DNA of 64,000 nucleotides from contig CAZLTN010000013.1 in NCBI GenBank assembly GCA_964562455.1, positions 1 through 64,000 of the forward strand, written 5' to 3'. Source of the stretch: Ravibacter sp964562455. Lineage in GTDB: Bacteria; Bacteroidota; Bacteroidia; Cytophagales; Spirosomataceae. The translations under genes and the position numbers were made by a program. Below are positions 42,370 to 50,799 of this stretch, piece by piece. Under the pieces are notes generated by a model. The model was not told the DNA's origin. It ran no database searches and was given only the letters and a program-made list of their open reading frames with translations. The first letter of the stretch is position 1, and every line of letters begins with the position of its first letter.

Positions 42370-45249
42370 ATGAATTTAATTGCATTTCGCAATCTGAAAA
42401 AGACGTTGCTTTTATGGAGTATCCTGGCAATAAGCTGGTGCTCGGGAGACGCCGCATTCGGACAAATGCAAAACAGGCAGCGGTACGTCGGGCTGATGCT
42501 CCTCAATCTCAGTGACAAGGGGGATCATGAGCGGCAGCTTATCAGGATGGCATCCGAATACGGGCTGAATGCGGTATATCTTACCGTCCAATGGGACAGG
42601 GTTTACTATGATTCGCCGGACAAGGCAGACTGGTCGATGTACGATGAGCAGATAAAATCCGTGATCGACAGGGGTATGTCGGTCGCGATACGTATCCACC
42701 TTACAAGGGCCAAAGGGCGCTTGAACGGATTCTGGGACTGGCAGAAGGATGGCCTCAAGGATCAGTACAAGATCTCTCACATGGGGGCATTTACCGCTAC
42801 CACTTTCAGGTATAGCCATGAACCTTCCGCCAATAAAGCTGCGGCTTTTGTAAAGGAGGTTGTACAGCGTTATAAATGGGTACATGACCAGGGAAAGCTC
42901 CTTTTTATAGCTGCCTCCAATACTCCCGAACAGGAGGCGGGCTATCCGTATGAAAATTTCGAACCCGATACCGACAAGCCCAAGATATACCCGGCCATTT
43001 TTGATTGCTCTGAACAGACTGCTGCCGAATACAGGCTGTGGCTTAAGAAGCATTACGGGAAAATAGAGCGCCTGAACTATTCGTGGGGAGTGGAGTTTAA
43101 CTCTTTCGAAGAAGTAGGTCCTCATGTAACGCATTGGGAACCAAGTGAAAGCTTCCGGCAGAGGTATGGCAAAGACTGGTACAGATTCCGTCATGAGCAA
43201 CTGAAAACCTACACTGAAAAGTTGATTGCGGCTGTAAAGTCGGTCTCTCCGACAATCCGCTATGTGTCCGACTACGGATCGGTAGTGGATGGAGGAAGCG
43301 GGCTCCGCGGCACCATTGCCTTTTCCCACCTGAACGAAAAAGCAGATGGGGTGAAAGTGAACGATCCGATTGGCGCCGATCACCGGTTTACCACCGATGT
43401 CCTGCGCGGCGGACTCCCCCGGCACGCTTTTGTCGGCAATGAGGTATTTATTGCCGATCATATAACTCAACCGGACATAGATCGCCAGGTAAATGAGTGC
43501 TTCGAGCACGGGGCCGACATGGTATGCTTCGTCATTTCCCTTGAGAAAGCTATGGAGAGGGTACAGGGATCGATAAGATCGGCTGTTTCCAGGTGGAAGA
43601 CCGTTCCCATGCCAGATATAGTTTATGCTGACAGTATTTCGTACAGCCTGGTCAGGGGGATCGACCACAGGAGCATGACCGATCTGCTATACGGCAGCTA
43701 TAGCGCTGCAGCCAAAAAGAATCCCGGTAGCCCGAGACCGGTGAAGGTCAGGATCGACGACGACATGTTCGTGCCTTCCTACTGGGCAGGGGCTGAAAAT
43801 AAAATCCCTTACCTTAAGATACCTTTGCCGATGCAGATCAAGGCGTTGAACAAGCCTTTTTCTTTCGATATAGTCAAGGACCATTTTGGCGATGTGGACG
43901 GTTCAATAGACAGGATCAGGATTCAGAACCTGCCCGGTTGGCTTACTTTCGACGGGCTCACTGTAAAAGGAACAGGTACTTCTCTGGGTGATACCCGGCT
44001 CGAAGTGAGGGCTACCGACGATGAAGGGGGAGAGTTTTCGGCGTATCTGACCCTCAGGATCGATCCTACCGACAATCCCAATATCCCGCCCAAACTCCAG
44101 ATCAACCTGTCGGAGCTTGTTGCCAGGATTAATGAAACCTATTCTTATGAGCTGCCTAAGGAAATGTTTGCCGACGACGATGGTACGGTCACAAGGGTGG
44201 AAGTGACGAATCTGCCCGGCTGGCTGAAATTTTCCAACGGAGTTTTGTCGGGGCGTCCGGCTCAGCTCGGCGATTATCAGCTTACGCTCAAAGCTTATGA
44301 CAATGGAAATGCTTTCGTTGAGACCTACCTTACCCTGAAGGTGAAGGATCAGAATTTTTTTAATACTGCCCCCGCCATCGCAAAACCGATCCCGACGCAG
44401 TATTTGCCTGAACACGAGTATTTTAGCTTTGATATTCCTTCCGGTACGTTTGTCGATCCCGATGGATATCTCACGCACGTCCAGTTGCATGCCCATCCCA
44501 CATGGCTGAGCCTGGCTTTCAATCGTATTCAGGGTATGCCACCGGGAAAAGGCGAGTACAGTTTTTTTATACGGGCATTCGACAACAACGGATCTTTCAC
44601 AGACGCGCCGGTTACCCTGAAGGTAGAAGAGGCTGCCCTCAGGTTTACGCTGCAGAGGGGCGGGGGAGTAATCGATCCGGAGGTTATCGGGCTAATCGGC
44701 AAAGGACAGGTTTACCAGGTCGACTCGATTCCTTCCCTTCTCAATATAGCGGTGGAAGGAAACTATCCGTTTGACAGGATCAGGGTGAAGCTGACCGGGC
44801 CCTTCCTGCACGAAAACCGCACCAGGCGGCATCCTTACACATTGTTTGCCGGTAACGGCGGGTTCCGGCCGGCAATAGGAAGATATGATATTTTCGGAGA
44901 GGCTTATACCTGGAACGACTCCCTGCTCTATGTTACCTCCACTCACTTTTATATTTCGAGAGGATCCGGTGATGATATAACCGGCGATATGCCGGAGTGG
45001 ACAGTTTATCCTGTTCCTTTCGGCGATATAATGAACCTGAAGGTCGGTGACGACCAGGAAACTTCCTACCGTTTCAATATCGTGACCGCTATGGGCCAGA
45101 AACTGGAAGTGCCCGAAAGATTTGTGGTTCGTACCGGGCCGCTTTACCAGATCAATTTTTCAAATTTCGGCCTGCCCGGAGGGATATATGTCGTTGAAGC
45201 TTCCCTCGATGGTGTAATCAGGAAGAGGATTAAGGTAGCGAAGAATTAG
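42370..45249 (+). CDS. T9SS-secreted GH42-like protein with three cadherin-like domains
   Basis: 959 residues: a signal peptide, then a beta-galactosidase-like TIM barrel at about 38-430 (GLNAVYLTVQWDRVYYDSPD, FRHEQLKTYTEKLIAAVKSV). Three dystroglycan-type cadherin-like domains follow at about 477-568, 577-660 and 668-760, each with a variant of DxDGxxxxxxxxxxPxWL. The C terminus (about 877-959) is a T9SS sorting domain. The barrel shows SNTPEQE where an acid/base Glu might be expected and GNEVFIADH for a possible nucleophile; activity is not assured. It would be displayed at the cell surface and may bind or cut galactose-containing glycans. Confidence 0.78.
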   Translation: MNLIAFRNLKKTLLLWSILAISWCSGDAAFGQMQNRQRYVGLMLLNLSDKGDHERQLIRMASEYGLNAVYLTVQWDRVYYDSPDKADWSMYDEQIKSVIDRGMSVAIRIHLTRAKGRLNGFWDWQKDGLKDQYKISHMGAFTATTFRYSHEPSANKAAAFVKEVVQRYKWVHDQGKLLFIAASNTPEQEAGYPYENFEPDTDKPKIYPAIFDCSEQTAAEYRLWLKKHYGKIERLNYSWGVEFNSFEEVGPHVTHWEPSESFRQRYGKDWYRFRHEQLKTYTEKLIAAVKSVSPTIRYVSDYGSVVDGGSGLRGTIAFSHLNEKADGVKVNDPIGADHRFTTDVLRGGLPRHAFVGNEVFIADHITQPDIDRQVNECFEHGADMVCFVISLEKAMERVQGSIRSAVSRWKTVPMPDIVYADSISYSLVRGIDHRSMTDLLYGSYSAAAKKNPGSPRPVKVRIDDDMFVPSYWAGAENKIPYLKIPLPMQIKALNKPFSFDIVKDHFGDVDGSIDRIRIQNLPGWLTFDGLTVKGTGTSLGDTRLEVRATDDEGGEFSAYLTLRIDPTDNPNIPPKLQINLSELVARINETYSYELPKEMFADDDGTVTRVEVTNLPGWLKFSNGVLSGRPAQLGDYQLTLKAYDNGNAFVETYLTLKVKDQNFFNTAPAIAKPIPTQYLPEHEYFSFDIPSGTFVDPDGYLTHVQLHAHPTWLSLAFNRIQGMPPGKGEYSFFIRAFDNNGSFTDAPVTLKVEEAALRFTLQRGGGVIDPEVIGLIGKGQVYQVDSIPSLLNIAVEGNYPFDRIRVKLTGPFLHENRTRRHPYTLFAGNGGFRPAIGRYDIFGEAYTWNDSLLYVTSTHFYISRGSGDDITGDMPEWTVYPVPFGDIMNLKVGDDQETSYRFNIVTAMGQKLEVPERFVVRTGPLYQINFSNFGLPGGIYVVEASLDGVIRKRIKVAKN

Positions 45250-45603
45250 CGCGCTAGGGAGATATCCGTATGGGGTGTACGTCACACGGCGACAGTTTCA
45301 GAGAGGCTGTCTGAAAAGTTCTTTAATATACCATGCGGCCAAATAATCTTTGGTATTCTCTAGACCCCCTCGGTCCGATATCGTAGCCCCGGGGATCCAA
45401 CAATCGGGAGATGGATTGCCGGGTTCGACACAGAGGACCGCTTAGAGGGTGGAGAGCCACAGAGCCTGGTCGTTTAAAGCTCGTTGCTTTGTAATGGTAT
45501 GCTTGCATAATAATATTATTCCTGCTACTTTTGCCTTTGTAGCCGGTGCAGTCGACCGGCATTTCCAAAAACGAGTTATTCACATCACCATAATATTTCA
45601 GAA
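45250..45603. other. Non-coding gap with partial CACAGAG repeat
   Basis: 354 bp without a supported gene. GAGAGCCACAGAG at 45452-45464 echoes repeat copies A and B near 36-37 kb. The right part carries the acyl-CoA dehydrogenase promoter. Confidence 0.6.
45503..45533 (+). promoter_or_regulatory. Bacteroidota-type promoter of the acyl-CoA dehydrogenase gene
   Basis: TTG at 45503-45505, a 20-bp spacer, then TACTTTTG at 45526-45533: a full match to the TTG/TAnnTTTG pattern, 70 bp before ATG 45604. Confidence 0.7.
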
Positions 45604-47421
45604 ATGGCCACTGAACAAGCTAAAGCCAAGACCATCCGCGGCGGCGAATTCATTATAAGAGAATCAGATGCAGCGGAAGTGTTTATTCCGGAGGAGTTTT
45701 CCGAAGAACAGTTGATGATCGCCCAGACTTGTGATGACTTTCTGAAGGCGGAGATCTGGCCGCGCCTCAATGAGCTGGATGCTGCCGGGAGTCCTGAGCT
45801 GATCACTTCTCTTATGGACAAGGCCGGGGAGCTCGGCCTGTTGGGTATAGCGGTTCCGGAGGAACACGGAGGTTTCGGAATGAGCTTCAATACTTCGATG
45901 CTTGTTACGGAGCGTACCGGTGCCGGACATTCGTTTTCGGTAGCGCTTTCGGCGCATACCGGTATCGGGACGCTGCCAATAGTATATTATGGTAACGAAG
46001 ATCAGAAAAGCAAATACCTGCCTAAGCTTGCTTCCGGCGAATCAAAGTCGGCTTATTGTCTTACCGAGCCGGATTCCGGGTCGGATGCCAATTCGGGGAA
46101 AACCAGGGCTGTGCTGAGCGCCGACGGGAAGAGTTATGTCCTTAACGGGCAAAAGATGTGGATCACCAACGGAGGTTTTGCCGATTTGTTTATTGTTTTT
46201 GCCAAAATAGCAGATGAGAACGGGAAGGCCGATAAAAATCTTTCCGCGTTTATAGTGGAGAAGGGCTACGGTGGTATTACGATGAATGAACCTGAGCATA
46301 AAATGGGTATAAAAGGCTCCGATACCCGGCAGATCTTTTTTAATGACTGTCATGTTCCGGTTGAGAACCTGCTGTCTGAGAGAGGAAACGGATTTAAGAT
46401 CGCAGTCAATATCCTGAATATCGGTCGTATCAAGCTGGCTGCTGCTGCGCTTGGAGGGGCTAAAAAGGTATTGGATGCTGCTATTCAGTATGCTAATGAG
46501 AGAAAGCAGTTCGGGGCGGCCATTGCCAGCTTCGGCGCTATCAAATACAAGTTAGCAGAGATGGCTACAAAAATTTTTGCTTCGGAATCGGCAGCATACA
46601 GGGCCGGTCAGGATATAGACAACCTCATAGAGACTTTTAAGTCCGGCGGGATGCCCGATGCGGAAGCCAAGCTGAAGGCGCTGGAAGAGTTTGCCATCGA
46701 ATGCGCCATTATGAAGGTACACGGCTCGGAAGTGCTCGACTATGTGGCCGACGAAGGTGTGCAGATTTACGGAGGCATGGGCTATAGTGCCGAAGCTCCC
46801 ATGGACAGGGCTTACCGTGACAGCCGGATCAATCGTATCTTTGAAGGGACCAATGAAATCAATCGCCTGCTGACAGTCGATATGCTGCTTAAGCGGGCTA
46901 TGAAAGGCCAGATTGACCTTATGGGCCCTGCAATGGCCGTTTCGAAGGAGATTCTTTCCATTCCTGATTTTGGGGCTGACGACGATGATGCACTTTTTGC
47001 CAAAGAGAAAAAGATTCTGCGGAATCTCAAAAAGGCCATATTGATGGTAGCCGGGGCTGCTGTGCAGAAGTTCACAATGTCGCTGCCGGAAGAGCAGGAG
47101 ATAATTATGGATATTGCGGATATGGGTATTGAGGTATATGTTGCCGAATCGGTCCTGCTCCGGGTAGAGAAGCTGGCGCAGAAGAACGGGGATGATGCGG
47201 TGCGTATCCAGCACAGCATGGCGTTGGTATACCTCTACGAAGCTGTAGAGAAAGTCGGGAAATCGGGGAGAAGTGCAATTACTTCATTTGCCGAAGCCGA
47301 TGAGCTCCGCGTGATGCTGATGGGGTTAAAAAGGTTTACCAAGACCGATCCGGTCAACCTCAAAAAGTTACGGAGGGAGATCGCGGATCACTTCATCGCG
47401 AAAAACGAATATTCCTTTTAG
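45604..47421 (+). CDS. Acyl-CoA dehydrogenase family protein (long form)
   Basis: A 605-residue flavoenzyme that introduces the 2,3 double bond in fatty acyl-CoA. The N-terminal helical part (EEQLMIAQTCDDFLKAEI) is followed by the FAD site (AYCLTEPDSGSDANSGKTRA and KMWITNGGFADLF). The catalytic base region is IFEGTNEINRLLTVDML. About 170 extra C-terminal residues place it in the long ACAD group common in Bacteroidota. It lies alone downstream of a clear promoter; beta-oxidation partners are not in this window. Confidence 0.93.
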   Translation: MATEQAKAKTIRGGEFIIRESDAAEVFIPEEFSEEQLMIAQTCDDFLKAEIWPRLNELDAAGSPELITSLMDKAGELGLLGIAVPEEHGGFGMSFNTSMLVTERTGAGHSFSVALSAHTGIGTLPIVYYGNEDQKSKYLPKLASGESKSAYCLTEPDSGSDANSGKTRAVLSADGKSYVLNGQKMWITNGGFADLFIVFAKIADENGKADKNLSAFIVEKGYGGITMNEPEHKMGIKGSDTRQIFFNDCHVPVENLLSERGNGFKIAVNILNIGRIKLAAAALGGAKKVLDAAIQYANERKQFGAAIASFGAIKYKLAEMATKIFASESAAYRAGQDIDNLIETFKSGGMPDAEAKLKALEEFAIECAIMKVHGSEVLDYVADEGVQIYGGMGYSAEAPMDRAYRDSRINRIFEGTNEINRLLTVDMLLKRAMKGQIDLMGPAMAVSKEILSIPDFGADDDDALFAKEKKILRNLKKAILMVAGAAVQKFTMSLPEEQEIIMDIADMGIEVYVAESVLLRVEKLAQKNGDDAVRIQHSMALVYLYEAVEKVGKSGRSAITSFAEADELRVMLMGLKRFTKTDPVNLKKLRREIADHFIAKNEYSF

Positions 47422-47449
47422 AAGGGCCGGCTCTGGTCCCTATGAGTTG

Positions 47450-47496
47450 AACACACCCGGCGTCGATGTAAAAACTACATCGGCGCCGGGTGTGTT
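47450..47496 (+). terminator. Long hairpin after the acyl-CoA dehydrogenase gene
   Basis: AACACACCCGGCG and a further CGATGTA arm pair with TACATCG and CGCCGGGTGTGTT around a 5-nt loop, broken only by a T/G mismatch. The stem is about 20 bp. No T run follows, so it may act as a processing or REP-like hairpin rather than a classical terminator. Confidence 0.6.
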
Positions 47497-47625
47497 GTAT
47501 ATCGCCTGATCGTCTGAGATCCCGTTTTGGAGAAATACCCTGATCATGAAATTGTAGAAGACAATTTTATTAAAGAACTTCGTGTAGGAGAACAATACCG
47601 GATTCATTCACCTAATCTCTTAACT

Positions 47626-48036
47626 ATGAAGACTTTCAAACTTTTGACGATGGCTACTGTGATAGTGCCTGTCCTGTTGACGGCCTGTAAGAAAGACGAT
47701 CCTGAACCACTTACCGTAACGGGTTTCTGGGTTGGGAAATATGGTAGCAACAATAATTACCCTACTTCCGACTATGCCTTTCTGTTCAGGGGCGACGGCA
47801 CCGTACGGGTATTCAGCGGCGGCGCTGATACGACCTCAGCCGGAGTATCCAAGGCCGAGGGTATTTATTCCTTTCTGGGATCTACGGTAACGGCAAAATA
47901 CACTTATATGGGGGCTGGGGGGACGACGTTTTCAGTAAGCGCGAAGGTCAATAGCAAGTTTACTTTTATGGAAGGCACGTGGGGACCCGGTGATAATACC
48001 TCGGGTAGCGGGAGGTATTTCGTGGTGAAGGAGTAG
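47626..48036 (+). CDS. Small unknown lipoprotein
   Basis: 136 residues from ATG 47626; the frame extends 33 codons further upstream but only this start yields a signal peptide and lipobox (VIVPVLLTACKKDD). The mature part (about 115 residues) is Gly- and Thr-rich with alternating beta pattern: TVTGFWVGKYGSNNNYPTSD, FRGDGTVRVFSGG, WGPGDNTSGSGRYFVVKE. This looks like a lipocalin-like small barrel, but I do not recognise a named family. It is a single gene. Confidence 0.7.
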   Translation: MKTFKLLTMATVIVPVLLTACKKDDPEPLTVTGFWVGKYGSNNNYPTSDYAFLFRGDGTVRVFSGGADTTSAGVSKAEGIYSFLGSTVTAKYTYMGAGGTTFSVSAKVNSKFTFMEGTWGPGDNTSGSGRYFVVKE

Positions 48037-48206
48037 GGGTACTTTGGATCCGGGGGGCAATGTTTTCAGTAAGTGTGAAGGTCCTATTTTGAGGATTTGA
48101 CAAACTGATCTTTTTTTCGCTAGTTTATGTTCTGTTTAAAGACAAGGAATATTCGGGACAGGCTGAGATGGAAAATCATTAATCATACATTTATACTTTA
48201 TAAGCA

Positions 48207-48737
48207 ATGGAGACGATAGATAAAATACTGGTATCAATTGAGAAACTGCACCGGGCGCAGGCTAAAACCGATGAACAATTAGCTAAAACCGACCTTAAAC
48301 TAAAGGAAACTGTACAGACATTGAGTAACATCGGCGTCAATCTCGGCCATGTTGCGGAAGAGTTTTTCTACTATGCCCTGAAGGATGATCCGAGATTAGG
48401 GGATATCAGGTTTGACAGTATAGCCCTCAACCTGCATAGCAGGAACAAGAGAATACAGGACGAATTTGATATAGTGCTTTTCAACGGTGACGCCGTGGGT
48501 ATTATCGAGATAAAACACAAAGTACACCCCAAGGATCTTGAAAAGCTCAAAACTAAAAAAGTTGAAAACTTCAGAGAGCTCTTTCCGGACTACGCTGATT
48601 ATAAATACTACCTGGGTATCGGAGGTTTTAGCATTCCTGCCGAAGTCGCCAACATTGCCAAAGCCGACGGTATAGCCGTTCTCCGTCAGAAGGGCGACGT
48701 AGCAGAGATTGATGCAGAGGGATTGACGGCGTATTGA
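48207..48737 (+). CDS. Coiled-coil plus PD-(D/E)XK nuclease-like protein (DUF3782-like)
   Basis: 176 residues. The first 45 form a charged, heptad-like helix (LHRAQAKTDEQLAKTDLKLK). The rest resembles a PD-(D/E)XK fold: a conserved helix Glu in LGHVAEEFFYYAL (Glu51/52), Asp88 in QDEFDIVLFNGD, and the E-x-K pair Glu101/Lys103 in GIIEIKHKV. The final beta strands include YYLGIGGFSIPAEV and GIAVLRQKG. Proteins of this type are widespread in bacteria and cyanobacteria and remain uncharacterised. No methylase, helicase or phage gene is adjacent, so a restriction role is not supported. Confidence 0.7.
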   Translation: METIDKILVSIEKLHRAQAKTDEQLAKTDLKLKETVQTLSNIGVNLGHVAEEFFYYALKDDPRLGDIRFDSIALNLHSRNKRIQDEFDIVLFNGDAVGIIEIKHKVHPKDLEKLKTKKVENFRELFPDYADYKYYLGIGGFSIPAEVANIAKADGIAVLRQKGDVAEIDAEGLTAY

Positions 48738-48855
48738 ATGGGTGAGGCCATTTAGCTGGCCGATTCCACTACGTGTTGCTTATCGGCGTTCCGGCCCGGA
48801 TGGTTCCGTACGGTATTTGGTGGTGGCATTGATACGACAACACTAAATTTTACCA

Positions 48856-49389
48856 CTATTTTTTTCGTCTGTAATGTAGTTGGGTTAGTCCTGTGTCAAA
48901 TGTTTTCGTATCCAAAAGTTCAAGTTGCTGTTCGGGCCTTCCGTCTTTGAAAAGCCTTGTGCCGTTACCGACTAAGACAGGTACAATGGAAATAATAAAT
49001 TCGTCAATAAGGTCATTCTTTAATAGTTCATTTATTATTTCTGCCCCTCCGTCACAATATATGTTCTTACCATCTTCAGACTTTAATCGCGCTACCAATT
49101 CAGCCAAGCTCCCTGTGTAGAAAGTTGTTCTGCCTGCATCAGGTCTTTGTGTTCTTGTTATGACGTACACATCTCGTTGCCCGTCGTCGTAATGAGATGA
49201 GCCGATTTCTTTAAGTACGTAGTCATAAGTTTTTCTGCCAATAATCAGGGTGTCTATTGTGTCTGTAAAACTTGCGTACCCATAGTCTTCGCCTTCTTTT
49301 TCTACTGATTTCAGAAAACTAAGATCGTCATTTGGCTGGGCTATATAGCCATCTAAACTTGTCGCTATGAAAAGTGATAATTTTCGCAT
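48856..49389 (-). CDS. RibD C-terminal/dihydrofolate-reductase-like protein
   Basis: A 177-residue reductase-fold protein: LSLFIATSLDGYIAQPNDDL at the start, DTLIIGRKTYDYVL, and IYCDGGAEIINELLKNDLID, the NADPH-binding region of the RibD_C family, near the C terminus. Family members reduce pterin- or riboflavin-like substrates, but many stand-alone YwjB-type copies have no known role. The final residues are basic (LHYRRKK). Single gene; neighbours are unrelated. Confidence 0.9.
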   Translation of the reverse strand: MRKLSLFIATSLDGYIAQPNDDLSFLKSVEKEGEDYGYASFTDTIDTLIIGRKTYDYVLKEIGSSHYDDGQRDVYVITRTQRPDAGRTTFYTGSLAELVARLKSEDGKNIYCDGGAEIINELLKNDLIDEFIISIVPVLVGNGTRLFKDGRPEQQLELLDTKTFDTGLTQLHYRRKK

Positions 49390-49505
49390 TATATCTCTGT
49401 TTCAGGTTGTTTGATTCTTTCGGTAAGTTGTGCCTGTCGGTGGCTGGTGTCTATCTGTCTTTATTAGTTTGTTAAAGACAATTTTGTTAATCTCCTGCTA
49501 TATTA

Positions 49506-50129
49506 CTAAAAATTAAACCCGAAATGCAGCCCTGGTTCAGGCGTGTATTTTGACCACTTGTCATCTTTTTCTTTAAACCCATCAGGCATTTTAGTATGAT
49601 AAGGCCGGCCGGCAATACCAAGTGATGGTTGTATAAAAAACCTGTCCTTAAAGAGTTTAATGTGATAGCCAACCCGATAGGAGTTGAATATATGGAAGCC
49701 ATTATCCACCTTATTGCCGTTGTTATTCACAAATGTTTGCCACATAGGCATTACGTGTACTGCTGCGTAAAGACCTTTCCAAAGAAATCTTTGATAAGCA
49801 AGACCAATACCATAATCTCTTATATAGCCAGGAAATTTCTCTTCCGGCTTTCCGTACGATTTGTTAAAAAATGGGTTAATACCAAGCGGCCAGGCATATT
49901 TCCAAGTTATTAGTTCAAGAGAAATTACATCCTTTCCTGTAATACGATAACCTGAATTCAGTTGAATAAAATCAGGTCTGTTTACGGAAGAAAAATTTCC
50001 CAACATAAATAAGGTACTACCGACAAAATGCTTTTTATAAGTACTGTCTTGGTTGGTATATTGCGCATTAAGATGTAAACTACTTGCCAATACTAAGGCA
50101 AGTCCAATCCATGAAATTCTCTTTTGCAT
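49506..50129 (-). CDS. Putative small outer-membrane beta-barrel protein
   Basis: 207 residues with a signal peptide ending SLHLNAQ. The mature protein has alternating aromatic/polar strands (GYRITGKDVISLELITWKYA, YGIGLAYQRFLWKGLYAAVH, YRVGYHIKLFKDRFFIQPSL) and ends with an aromatic residue (LHFGFNF), as outer-membrane barrels do. Eight strands are plausible. It has a TACTTTTG element 29 bp upstream. Unknown function; it is not recognisably OmpA or OprB. Confidence 0.65.
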   Translation of the reverse strand: MQKRISWIGLALVLASSLHLNAQYTNQDSTYKKHFVGSTLFMLGNFSSVNRPDFIQLNSGYRITGKDVISLELITWKYAWPLGINPFFNKSYGKPEEKFPGYIRDYGIGLAYQRFLWKGLYAAVHVMPMWQTFVNNNGNKVDNGFHIFNSYRVGYHIKLFKDRFFIQPSLGIAGRPYHTKMPDGFKEKDDKWSKYTPEPGLHFGFNF

Positions 50130-50157
50130 ATTCGTTTTAATTAATGTTAAACGATTG

Positions 50158-50165
50158 CAAAAGTA
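50158..50165 (-). promoter_or_regulatory. TAnnTTTG element of the barrel-protein gene
   Basis: The minus strand reads TACTTTTG, 29 bp before ATG 50129. The -33 box is not clear. Confidence 0.45.
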
Positions 50166-50211
50166 GATTGGCTTGCTCCTTAAATTTGTTCACTTAAGTT
50201 AAGAAATGAAG

Positions 50212-50793
50212 TCATTCCTTACTTTTTTCAAGGATTCTTGCCCGTATCCTGCTTAAGGACTGAGGTTTAATGCCCAAATAACTTGCTAACTGGTGTTGTG
50301 GAACACGCTGAATAAGGTCTGGTCTTTTTTGTATTAAGTTCAGGTATCGTTGTTCAGGTGAAGAAATCTTAAACGCGTCAAAGTCTGATCGCTGTTTAGC
50401 TAAGAGTTCTTCGGATACCATTTTACATATGGTTTCAAACTTTGGAAAGTTATTGTTTATTTCTACTTCCATATCAGAATTTGAAACTGTAAATATAGTG
50501 TCTTCTATACAGCTTATATAATACTCAGACGGAGTTTTGCTTATTACACAATGAGGTGTCAGGGTTTCCATTTCCGTGTAGAAATCAGTGGTTTTTTCTT
50601 CACTATCTAAAATGTAATAGATCCGGATACAGCCTTTTATAACAAAGTAGCTATCTTTCGATTTTTGTCCTTCTTTGAGTAAAATCGTCCCTTTTTTTAC
50701 CGAGCGAAATATGTCCGGAGAACCGATTGCGTTCTTCTCTTCTTCTGTCAAAGAAACGTATTTTGATATAAAGTCAAATAGTATGTTTTTCAT
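50212..50793 (-). CDS. Crp/Fnr-family transcription regulator
   Basis: A 193-residue regulator with an N-terminal cyclic-nucleotide-binding-type barrel (ILLKEGQKSKDSYFVIKGCI) and a C-terminal winged HTH (QHQLASYLGIKPQSLSRIRA). It lacks the Cys cluster of Fnr, so is not an iron-sulfur oxygen sensor. Cyclic-nucleotide binding residues are not obviously conserved. It starts 6 bp after the glutamine-synthetase-like gene stop and is therefore co-transcribed with it, and may regulate it. Confidence 0.88.
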   Translation of the reverse strand: MKNILFDFISKYVSLTEEEKNAIGSPDIFRSVKKGTILLKEGQKSKDSYFVIKGCIRIYYILDSEEKTTDFYTEMETLTPHCVISKTPSEYYISCIEDTIFTVSNSDMEVEINNNFPKFETICKMVSEELLAKQRSDFDAFKISSPEQRYLNLIQKRPDLIQRVPQHQLASYLGIKPQSLSRIRARILEKSKE

Positions 50794-50799
50794 TGCCTT

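Noticed and set aside
47450..47496. Riboswitch before the small lipoprotein gene
   Set aside because: It is one long perfect hairpin just after the preceding gene, without conserved riboswitch elements.
48207..48737. Restriction-modification system
   Set aside because: No methyltransferase, specificity or helicase gene next to the nuclease-like protein.
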